From Mesostigma viride (Eukaryota; Streptophyta; Mesostigmatophyceae; Mesostigmatales; Mesostigmataceae): 50,161 nucleotides of DNA. Position numbers and translations under genes: made by a program. The first letter of the stretch is position 1, and every line of letters starts with the position of its first letter. Below, in pieces: positions 10,856-22,800 of the stretch. The stretch is taken from NCBI GenBank assembly GCA_009746045.1, contig RPFO01000276.1:938085-988245 (forward strand), read 5' to 3'. The notes below the pieces were generated by a model. It did no database searches and was not told where the DNA came from. It was given only the letters and a program-made list of their open reading frames with translations.

Positions 10856-13800
10856 GCGTTCGATGGCCTCGGCCGTGGCGTGAACTCGAATGCGCGGTGC
10901 TGCGGCAGCAACTCCTCCTCCTCCTCCTGCTCCTCCTCGTCCCCCACAACCACGGCCTCTGCCGCGGACGTCCCGGCGCGTTTCCTCACTTGCGCGCGTT
11001 TGTCCTGCACCCCCACCCGGGCGGGCGTGCTGGGACCCCGGACCGCCGACCGCGCAGGCGTCGTGGGCGCGGGATGCGACGTCACGTCAGGCACCGTGCG
11101 TCCCTCCACGGATACTCGCGAAACATCGCTCGTGGGAATCGCGTGGCGTCGTGCCTCGGTCGCGGCGTGGACGGCACCGCCCGCGGGCGCCACCTCGTAC
11201 ATGAAGACCATCTCTGCGGCCGGTGCGTTGGACAGTTCCTGATCGCGCCGCCGGCGCGCCGGGCCTGAGCCGTCGGTGACCCACCATGTGTCCGGGGTGT
11301 CAGCGTCGCGCCGCCAGACCGCCAAGCGGTCGCCGGGCTCGCGGCGCACAAACGCGCGCAGGCGAGCGTTGGCGGGGACGTCGGTGTCCTGTTCGCCGTC
11401 GATGGAGACCATAACGGGGAAACGGTCCGGCGGCGCGCCGCCCACCCACCCGCCCTCGTCCGCGTGGAAGAGCAGCCACGCCGGCGTCCCCCCGCGTAGC
11501 ACGCGCTTGCGCCCCGCCGCTGCGGAGTTGCAACTGGGACACGCGCTCTCGAAGAGGCTCTGCTTCATCGCCATCGCCAAAAGTGTGGACAGGTGGCCGA
11601 ACGTCGCTGGCACCTTAACCACATCCACCGTACTCTCCTCGAGCGGGGCGGCACCGTGTGGCTTCCCGCAAAGCAGGCAGCACGCGACGCGCTCGGACAA
11701 GCGCGGCATGTCCACGTGCGAGAGCAAGCGGCTTAACAGGACTCGAGCGACGCCGCGGGACGCGATTCCGCCACCGCGCGCTCCAAGTCGGCCATCGCCC
11801 TGTCCACGTCCCCCTGCGCGCCCCGCGCACGCTGCCACACGCACGTCAGCAAGGCCAACGAAAACCGCGCGGCCGCTTCGGCGCCAACGCAGGAGGAAGC
11901 GCGCGCATTCCTGCTAGCAAATGTCAGCCGCCGTAACGGTTGCACGCCCCGCTGCGCCTGCCATTCGCACAGCAACACGTAGAACAGTTCCAAGAGCGCG
12001 CCATGCGGCCCTTTGAACATCACGTCGTTGCGCCGCTGCAGCACGAGGCCCTCGCACTTTTCCCGCAGTCGCAGAAAGTCCAACGAGGCCTGCCGCACAA
12101 AGGGGGTGTCTGCCTCCTGCGCGCGAACGGCTGCAGGGCCTGCCCCGTCGTCGCCGAAACCGTCCGACAAATCGATGGGACATGCCTCCCCTCCCGGCAC
12201 GGTCCCCCCTCGTACCTCAGCAAGGACCGGGACGCGCTTGTGCGACCCACTGGCGTCGACCCGCACTCCCGGCACGGCCCCCTGCTCGGCTGCCACGGAC
12301 GAGGGTTCACCCGCGACCGCGTCACAGTGGTCCTCAGCGGCGGGCGCCACCTCGTACACACACGCCATCTCCCCACCCGGCTCGCCCGCCGATCCCTGCT
12401 CACACTTGTGCCGCGTCCGCCTCGCACCGTCGTGCCCCCACCAAACGTCGTTTGCCTCATCCCCGCGGCGCCAGAACGTCGTCGCGCCGCCAGGAGAGCG
12501 CTCGATAAAGCCGCGCAGCCGCATGTCCACATCGACGACCGAGCCATCGTCCACCGCCACCTGGGCTGCGAAGCGGTCCGAGGCGACCTCGCACCCCTCC
12601 CTCACCGTCTCACGCTTATTGACGTAGAACACAACAAACGCGGGCAAGCCGCCGCGCAGCTCTCGGAACATCGTGGACATGCGAAAACCGCAGGCCGAGC
12701 ACTTGCAATAAATGGTGGCCTTCTTCATCTCCCTCGCCAGGAAGTAGGCGAGCGTGCCCGGCCCAAGCACGACACCTCGACCAAGGGAACCGGATTTTCG
12801 GCGATCGCGCCGACCTCCTCGTCGCACTTGCAGCACCAAGGGCCACGCTCCACCAACCCCGGGGTCTCCAAATGGGACAACATCAGTCCCAAGTGAAACT
12901 GCAGCGGCTCTTGTCCGCCCCGCCGCTCGAGCCTCGCCACCGAACGCTCCAGATCGTCGTTGCCGCGTCCACGTCCCGCTGCGAGCCCTGCGCGCGCTGC
13001 CACACGGCCGTCAGCAGCGCCAACGCGACCCGCGCGCCCGCGTCGCCCACTCCGCCCACCTGCCCGACCGTCTCGAACGTAAGACAACGCAAGTCCCGCG
13101 CGCCGCTCTGCGCCTGCCATTCGCACAGCTGCGTGTACAACAGCTCGAACGGGGCCGACAACGGTCCCCTGGATGCCACATCTGCTCGAGGTAGCAGCGC
13201 GAGCCCCTCGCACGCGTCCTGAAGCTGCATAAAGTTCTCAAAGCACTCGCGTACGACGGCAGACTCGGCATCCGGCGGGCACGCAGCCGCCTGCGCGCTC
13301 GCGTGCGCCTCATGCCCATCGTCGCCATGCAGCTCGCCGACATTTCGCTCGGCAGCACACTGTTCCACAACATAACAACACGCGTCCGTGACCCTCGCGA
13401 GCCGCGCCATGTCGACGCGGTCGCGGTGGGACACACCCTCCACGTTGGCAATGCCGTCCACCACCTCCCACCTCCCGCCCGCCTGCGGACGCCGCAGCAG
13501 CACGCAATGGCCGCCCATTAGCTCGACCACGGCGAACAGCCGGGCGGTGACGCGAACCTGCCGCCGCGTCGGCCCGATCGAGAGAGTCAGCTCCATCGTC
13601 TCCGGCAGGCCGGCCCCGCGATACGCGCTCTGCGGCAGCTGGTTCAAGCGACCGAAGAGCAGCACGCGCGGCACCTCGTCGCAGTGCCGCCCCGAGACGC
13701 ACTCCCTTTGGTGGCACAAAGCGCACGGCACGGGAACGTCAGGCGCGTGCTGTCGGCACACCGACGCGAGGCGTGTCGCAATGTCCCATCGTTCATCACA

Positions 13801-16800
13801 GTCGATGACCAAGAGCGGCAGCTCGAGCGGGCCGCCGTCCGACCTGACCTGAGGCTGGCACGAGCGCTCGCTGCACCGCGGGCCGCCCGCCGCCACGTGC
13901 TCCATGAGCGTGCGCATGTTGTCGAACGCGTCGTCCGGGTCCGCGGCCACTCGCGCGGGCAAGTGCTTGTCGAGCACGCGCAGCACCGCGTCGCGCCGCG
14001 CGTCCATTTCTCGGCCTTGCCCTTCCGCGGCCGCCAGCACGCAGCGTAGCAGCGCTAACCCGAGATCGCAGCGCCAATCGTGCGGTTCGCCCGGCACGCG
14101 GCACATCAAGAATTGCAAACCCGACCTCGCCGGCGTCTGCAGCAGCAGCAGCACCTGCCACACGAACTCGAGGACCGCGTCCAGGTGGCAGCTGTTCTCG
14201 TACCACGAAAACGTGCGCGTGCGGTCGGCGCGCAGCCTGATGTGGCCGTGCGACGCCATGAGCGCGTCAAACTGAGCGCAAGCGCCGCACCCGTGCGCCG
14301 AGCAATGACCCACCGCAGGGTCGGGCAGGCGCTCGCGCCGCTCCGCACGCAGTGGGCGCCACTTTGTGGCACTCTTCCGTCGCGTCCCTTCAGCTGACGC
14401 ACGGGGAGGGCTGACCGCCGCAGGCGCCTCGTGTTCACACGTCGACCCCGTGTCCGCAGGCGCCTTCACGTCATAGACGCACGCCAGCACGGGGCGCTCC
14501 AAAGCATCCAGCCGCAGCGTCTCGAGTGAGACGTCGCCCGTGATCGCGTCGAGGACTTGGAACTGACCGGACTCGGCGTCGACGGCGCGGCAGAAAACGA
14601 GTCGGTTCACACCCCTGGCCTCGACAAAGCCGCGCAGACGCGCGACCGCGGCGACCTCTTCTCCACGCGTCACGTCCAGGACTTTGGCATCGAAGCGCGC
14701 GGGCAGATGCCCTCCCCCGCACTCGCGCACGTCCGCCCCGCCCCGCACGTGGAACACGACACTCGCCGGGAGACCGACGCGCGAGTAGCGAACACAGTGA
14801 GGGACGGCCTCACGGCAACCCACGCACGCCCCTGGCGCCGGTCCGCGCCTCAGCAGCGCCGCCATTCGTTCAGCCAGCATCCCCTGGCCGACGCCGAGGT
14901 CGACCAAGTCCAGCTCGCTCTCGGACGCGGTAGCCAGGCACTCCTCATAGCCGCAGCACGGCGCGCGCTCCACCAACGCGCACGAGTTCGCGTGCGCGAA
15001 CAGCCGTCGAACGACATCCGCGACGTCGCCGTCCCGTCCCAACACGGCGCGCAGCTGCTCACACTCGTCGCTCACGATCGGCAGCGACGCACCGACGTGA
15101 ACGCGAGACCAAAGGAGCAGCACCACCGCGAACTCGGCGTACGCAAGCGCGGTCGGCCCGAATCCGGCCAGACCGTCCCTCCCCCCCTCGAAGCGCAGGC
15201 GGTCTTGCCCGCCGAGTTCGCCGCGCGCGCGGGACGCGCACAGCTTGGCGTACAGCGTCTCCACGGGATCGTGGCGGGTCGGCACGCCGACCGCGACATG
15301 CCGCAGTCGCACCAGCAGGGCTCGTGACGCGGCGAGCACCCCGCGCACCTGCGCAAGGATACCATCGCCTTCCGGTATATTACCCGCCGCCGTCCCCTCG
15401 CGCGCGCAGGTCGCCGCACGGTCCACGTCCGTATGTCTTGGTTCATTCGTCGCAGCAGCCACGGCCGGCTCGTGCGCGTCCACGCCATCATCGACCGTTG
15501 ACGTCACATCCCGGGCTCCATCCACCGCAGCACCGTGCTCGTCCGACACACCCATTTCCCCCTGCAACGGGACAGTCTCACCCTGTTCAGCGACACCGGC
15601 AGCCCCTGCCACGCTCCTATCACCGTCCGCCGCATCGATTCCGCCAGCGTCGACCGATGTGGCACTTCCCCCCTCCACCCCACGTCCCTCACCCACTCTG
15701 TCGAGGTCTCTCGCGTCGCGAGGAGACGCATCATCATCCCCCGCGCCCGCAGCCTCGTCGCTCCCGCCTTCCACACCACCCTCGTCGTCTCCCTCGTCAT
15801 CCCCCTCGATGACCTCATCTGAAGAAAACACCGCCTCGCGCTGCGGAAGAGGGAGCAAACGCCACGAGCAAAGCAACAACTAGGGATGAGCGATCGAATT
15901 AAACGGCCTGCAGGGCACAATGGCATCGGTTCGCAATGCAACCCGTCGCACCTTTGCAAAGGGCGAGCACTCACCGCCTCCGCATCCAGATCTTCCTTGG
16001 TGAATTCCTGAGCGACGTTGTAGTCAAACGTCGCTTGCCCAAAGTCGGGGCCCGACCTCACAAAGCCCTTGGCCTTCTCGCACCCGTGGTTCCCAAACTC
16101 GTCGATGTAGGATTCGGATGACCTATCCCCGTCCTGCGATATCATCATCACGTAACAGCCGAGCAAGCAGAGTCAGCGGAACAATCAAAGATCGACCCCT
16201 AGACCTGCTGGTTAACATCGGATGGCTCGCCAAAAAAAAAGGGTACAAACACGTTCCCAACTAACGACGGAAGGACTAACGCACACGATAAAAAAAGCGG
16301 GGACTTACGCTGTAGAAATAGGGAAAGTCGTCGTCGGCGGCGTGCGGGTCGATCAGCCTATCATCGTCGCCGTAGTCATCCTGCGACCGAGGGGGACACA
16401 ACACGCGACCACTCGTCAGAACACGAGCCATCGGACACAGCCGCCATCCCGCCAACCACGCGCGAACGGGAACCGAGCCATGAACGCGTACCTGGCCCGA
16501 CGAGCGGTCGTCCCCACACGATGCCGAGTCATAGTCGGCGTCGTACGTCGGGATAGCATCCTCGTCCATGTCCTGCGCATCAACAGCGAACCGCGTGGAC
16601 ATGCGCCAACACGTGCACGCCATGAGCATGACAGCGAACGCACACACACATGCCCACGCACGTGCATAGGCGTGTCAACACAGAATACGGACCCGACGTC
16701 GAAACCAAGATCGGTCCACAGCGCAACATGAAGCGACGTCACACACCGTAGCGTCAGAGTCGCCGATATATGGCAAGCCGTCGTAGTCCACATCGTCGTC

Positions 16801-19800
16801 GCCATCGTACATGCGAATCGCGGCGTCGCGGTCATCGTCGTCGGACGACAAGCCGTCCACCCGCACGATGTCGCGATACGGGTCGTCGTCGTCGCTCCCC
16901 AGCACGTAGTCCGCCCACAAAGGCTGGTCCACCACCTGCCTCCACCGCCTCTCCATCTCGTCTTCGCCCCAGTGCCGATCCGCGTACGAGTTCTCCTCGT
17001 CGTCCCCGAGCTCCCACACCTGCTCGTCGTTGGGGTTGTCGTAGCTGTTGTCCAAAGGGTCTCCGTCCATCGGGTCCAACAGCTCCCAGTCGTCCGAAGC
17101 TTGCGTCCGGCGCCGCACGCGGTCGCGGTTGCGAATGCGCGCCTTGACGGGGTCCTCCACCCGGTCCCGCAGGTCGATGCCCGCGCCCCGCAGGATCGTC
17201 CAGTTGACGACGTTCCTGCTGTAGCCGACGCCGTCGAACTCGTAGGCAAAGAGCCCCCGGATGCGCTCCTTGGCGCCCACGCGCGTGAGCGCCGTGTACA
17301 GCTGCCCGTGCGCGAACACGTCGCGCAGCAGCCACAGGCCGACGCGTTCCAACGTCTGCCCCTGGCACTTGTTGATGGTTACCGCGTAGGCGAGCTGCAC
17401 GCACACCGAACAACGCACGAAACAAAGCAGGCGACGGAGGCGGGAAATGGAGTGTTCAGCCAAGATCTTGAAATGGCTCCATCGTTCCTATCGATGAACT
17501 ATCAGCTGCTCATTGGCGAGTTCATGGTAATGGTGATGAGTGTGTGTGCACATTATTTGTGTATGGGAATGGTGTGAAGGGGGGCTGGCATGCATTTGTG
17601 GGTGTGGTGGGGAGCTGCCATGCATATGTGGGTTTAGGGGGCGCTGGCATGCGTGCTTGGGTTCGTGGGGTGGCTGGCATGCATGCGTGGGTGTGGGTGG
17701 TGGCTAGCATGCAGAAGTGGGTTTGTAGGGTGGCTGGAATGCATGAGTGGGTGTGAGGGTGGCTGGCATGCATGCGTGGGTTCGTGGGGGGGCTGGCATA
17801 CGTGTGTGGGTGTGGGGTGGCTGGCATGCGTACGTTGGTGAGGGGGTGGCTGGCATGCATAAGTGGGTTTGTGCGGTGGCTGGCATGCATGCGTGCATGT
17901 GGGGGGGGGCTGGCATGCGTGTGTGTGTGGATTTATGGGAGGGCTGGCATGCGTGCGTGGCTGTGGCGGTGGCTGGTATGCGTGGGTTGGTTTGTGGGGT
18001 GGCTGGCATGCATACGTGGATTTGTGGGGTGGCTGGCATAAATGCGTGGGCGTGGGGGGGAGCTGCTATGCATGCATGTGGGGCGGGCCGGGATGACATG
18101 CGTGCCTGAGTGTGAAGGGGGGCTGGCATGCATGCGTGGGTTTGGGGGGGGGGCTGGTGGGGGGGGCTGCCATGCATTCGTGGGTGCGGTGGGGAGCTGC
18201 CATGCATGTGTGGGTTTAGGGGGGCGCTGGCATGCGTGCTTGGGTTCGTGGGGTGGCTGGCATGCGTGTGTGGGTTTGTGGGGTGGCTTGAATGCATGCG
18301 TGCATGTGGGGGTGGCTGGCATGCATGGGTGGGTTTGTGGGGTGGCTGGCATGCATGCGTGCATGTGGGGGGTGGCTGGCATGCATGCGTGAGTTTGTGG
18401 GGGGGCTGGCATACGTGTGTGGGTAGGTGGGGGGTTGCCATGCATCCGTGGGGTTAGGGGGTGGCTGGCACGCGTGCATGGGTTCGTGGGGTGGCTACCA
18501 TGCGTGCGTGGGTGTGTGGGGTGGCTGGCATTCGTACGTGGGTGTGGGGGGTGGCTGACATGCATAAGTGGGTTTGTGGGAGGGCTGGCATGCGTGCGTG
18601 GGTGTGGGGGTGGCTGCCATGCATGCATGTGGGTGTGGGGGGGAGCTGCCATGCATGCATGTGGGGCGGGGCGGGCTGCCATGCATTCGTGGGTGTGGGG
18701 AGGGAGTGCCATGCATGCATGGGTTTAGCGGGGGCTGGCATGCGTGCCTGGGTTCGTGGGGTGGCTGGCATGCAATTAGGTCCTTGTGTCGTATTACTCC
18801 CGCATGCATTATATATAGTGCATGGCTTTCCATGGTTGCCGTTACAGCGCCCGCCTGAATTTAACAAACCATAATCAGATAGGAATGCAGGGCACACACC
18901 CCCAAGCGCACGCACCTTCAACGGATACGCCATTCGTAGTATCTTGAACTTGTCGCCTTCGATGGTGAAGGCGATGCGCGACAGCGGGTGGAGCTCGCCG
19001 TCCGGCGTGCTCACGATGAACACGCCGTTCTGCTCGTCCACCAGCGCCACCCGCGTCCCGTTCTGCAATCCGTCCTTGTGGGACAGATTGCGGGTTATCA
19101 TGGCGACAGCGCCCACCTTCCACTTGAACTCGTGGTCAGGCACGCCAACCTGGCGCGCGCTGTTCAGCGTCTTGATGGACGCCTTCTCCCCCGACTTGGC
19201 CACGCTGTCGTTGCTGAAAGCGGTGCGCTCCTCGTTGTTCAACTTGGCCAGCACGGCCTCGTTGATTTCGTCGCACGCGGCGTTCGTTGGCGCGACGATC
19301 GAGGAGCCCATGCACGCGTTCGGGCTGTTCACGTCGGGGAACGTGTGCGCGATCAGCTCGTCCAAGTCGTTGACCGGCTTGACCATGGCGAGGGGGATCA
19401 TCGGGACCTCCTTGTGAGTACGGTTATCCAGCACCGCCTCGTAGGCGACATTGTCCATGCCGACGTTGGCGACGAACCGCGCGTACTCCGGGTCCTCTCG
19501 CGCGCGGTAGTTGAACTCGAGCGGCAGCCGGTGCACGCCCACCCACTGCGGACATCGTACCACGCTGGCGTCAGAGGTGGCCAACTCGCTCGCGCCCTTG
19601 ACGACGGGCGCCACCTGGCGGAAGTCGCCCGCGAAAATGAGCACCTTGCCGCCAAACGGTTCCTGCACAAAGGTCAGGTTCACGAGCAGCTCATGCAAGA
19701 GCTGGATCAGCTCCACATTCATCATGCCGACCTCGTCCACGACCAGCGCGTGCGCCTCCACCAGCGCGCGCCCCCTGGCAGAGCCGCGCGTCACGGGGCA

Positions 19801-22800
19801 GCCGTACTCGAGGTCCAGCACGAGCGGGAAGCCGCACGCGTGGTGCGACGTGGTTCCGCCCCACATCTGCAGCGACGCGACGCCCGTGAACGCCATGGGC
19901 ACCACCTTGAATCCGTCGCGCGTGGCTTGCTGCATCGACGCGTTGATGACCATGGTCTTGCCCGTTCCCGCGGGGCCATCCACAAACAGCCGACGATGGG
20001 GGCCCGCGCCCTCGATCGCATTGACCAGGGTTTGGTAAGCCTGACGTTGCTCGAACGAGAACCGGGTCAGGTCGGGCGCCGGGACCTCCGGTGTGGCATC
20101 CGGGTCGTGTTGGCGCTTGCGCCGGCACACATCCTCGCCCCTCTCGCGCCGCCTCCGCAGCGACGGCTCCAGCTCCCACACGTCGAAGCCGTAGGCCGAC
20201 AGCCGCCTGTCAAGGTAGGTGAGGGTGCGCGCGACCGCCGCCTCGCGGTCCTCCACCGTGATGGGATGCTTGGCGTTCTTACCCACCCCGCCGTGGACGT
20301 CCTCGTACGAGAAGAACAGGTGGTCCTTCATCATCTCCTCCTTGAACCGCCACAGCGCCTGAATCGTGCTGAGCCTTTGCAAAACGAGGATGACGAACAG
20401 CCGCCGCATCGCGTACGGCGTCTCGAACCGGCGCGCAGCGATGCGCATGCACTCCACCGCGGCGTCGTTGTCCTCGAGCAGGCCCAGGCGGCGGCACGCC
20501 ATCTCGTTGCTAAGCACATCGCCGTCCACGGTGCACAGGTCTTCGAACGAGTGCGCCGCGCGCTTCTCCAGCAGCACGCGCAGGTAGAAGAGCTCGGGGT
20601 TGCGCAGGTCGGGGTCGTACATTCGCGTGAACACCCGCTGGGTGCGCGGCAGGAGCCACCATCGCGCCGTGTGGCCCTTGCAAACGATGACCTGCGAGCA
20701 GCAGTGTCACGGGACCACAACCACTGCCACACGTTAGGACAAACAACTCGACGTACACCCTCTCAAGCGCAAACCCGGCACCGCACAAAAAGAAGGAAAA
20801 CAACGACGGCGGCGATGAAACGACGATGGCCCACCTCATTGTTCACGTCCCTCAGCGCGCGCGCGGGAGCCGTCCTTTTCAGCTGCACGGCCGACATACC
20901 ACACGGAGCACAACGGCAAAACCAGGTTGTTAAAACACCGAGGCTGTTAGGAACCCACCTAATACGCACACGTGACGATACCAAGCAACGAGTCGAGAAG
21001 CAAGCAAGAAAATGCGACAGCGGCGTGCAAGAACACAGCGTACTCACGGTCTCGGTGTGGGTCTTCTTGTTGCCAAGGAACTTGCGGATGACATACTTCT
21101 TGTGGAACTCAGAGTACTTGAGCGCGTTCATCCCGGGCACGTCCTCGTCCCCCGGCCGATCAAAGTACATTGTCAGCGGCGTGTCCTGCTTCTGCTCCAC
21201 CGCGTTCTCCAGCGACCACTTGCAGCCCTCCTTGTACGTGATCTTGTGCTGCCCGGGCAGGTGAATGGGCAGCATCTCGCAGCCGGGCCGCATCGCGCGC
21301 TCGTGGAACCCGCGGCAGACCCAGTCCGCCTGCGTCCCGGTTATCTGCCGACACACAACACGCGCACCCACACGCACACAAAGCCGTGCCCCCCAAATAA
21401 CTATGAACACCTATTGGAACATCTCCTCAAGAGCATAAAGTGAAAAAAAAAATCAAACCAACTAGCACCGTTCCCGGTTTATCATTCCCTCCTCTCAGCA
21501 CACCATCACAAGCACTCGCACCCAGATGAACGACGCGAGCCACTCACCCGCCGCCCCCGCAAGTACTCGGCGGCCTCGTCGCACTCGCCCAGCTTGATCT
21601 CCGCGTACTCCTGCCCCTTATTTATGTACTTGTTGAGGTAGAAGACGACGTGTGTGTGCGAGGTGACCACAAAGTTGATGTGGGCATCGAACCTCAGCGT
21701 CGCCCAGGGATTGTAAGGGACAATCCACTGGTTGAGCTTGCACGTGTGCCGCCTTCGCGGGTGTATGAACCCCCGCACGTCCTCGAACGTGCGCTTGGCG
21801 TACGACTCGGGGAAGCGCTTAGCGCAAGTGTAGGTCCTCGGCCGCCACGGGTTGGCCGGCTCGTCTTCCGACGATGAGGACGCCGACTCCAGGTCGAACG
21901 TGTCGCGCGCCGCCGCGACGTCCGCCGCCCGCAGCGACTTGCGCGGGGGCATGGGAACCGCGCGAGTCCGGTCCTTCATGCACTTGCCGCTCATGGTGTG
22001 GTTGTGCACCATGTGCTGCAAGACGAGCTCGCGCAGCCGCCCGCCGGCGATGTCCTCGGGAGGCAGCTCCGCCCACGCGAGCTCGTCGATGCGCCCGTTG
22101 GCGATGGTGGGGTGGAAGGGCTGCGGCAGGCGGAAGATCACATGGGCGTGCGGGAGCCCGCGCGTCTGGTACTCAATCACATAGATTAAGTACAACGGCT
22201 TGGCACCCAGCACGCCGTCCTGGATGGCCTTGACGAACGCGGCCAGCCGGATGTGGAACGCCCGGTTGGCGAACTCGGGGTGCAGGTACACGTTAGGGGG
22301 TTTTCCTGCATCTCGGCCGGTCCTCGGCGGGAGGTTGTCCTGGATCTCCGGCCACATCGGATTGCACGTGAACGTGGCAAAGACCGACGGGCCGCCAGCC
22401 TCGGCGATGGCGGCGATGTTGTCCTGGATGTTGTGCAGCACGAAGCGGTTGGCCATCCCAGAGCCAGACGGCAACTCCATGGTCAGCCCCGAACGCAGCT
22501 CCTCCGGCAGGTCCTTCACGTTCGCCTTGGTGAACTTTTTCCAGTCCTTCTCGCTGTACACCCCGATCTTCTTCAGGTCGTCCAATATCTGGAGGTTGTC
22601 GCTCAGCTCCGCCCACGACGCGATCCGCAGCTGGTTCTTCTCGCGCTGCTTTGCTCGCAAGAACGTGATCGTCTGGTCCTCCTTCATGGAGCAGCCGTGC
22701 AGCGGAAACACCTGCCCCAACCCGCCCTTGTACTTGAGACGCCACTCGGAGAACATCCGGCACTTGAGCTCCTGCTGCAGCTTGACCTCCTGCTTGCGCT

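Noticed and set aside
9901-15840. OTU protease domain, as in some animal Helitrons
   Set aside because: Not excluded, but the NSC(H/W)xDAxL box, the Cys-pair segment before a P-x-V-L strand and the late His fit USP/USPL1 better.
10642-15883. Plus-strand ORFs of 100-320 codons over 10.6-15.9 kb
   Set aside because: Proline-, arginine- and serine-rich shadows of the minus-strand protease-like frames.
18988-21264. 758-codon plus-strand ORF
   Set aside because: It is antisense to the helicase exons and crosses their introns. It has no motif, and its length is explained by GC-rich third positions on the coding strand.
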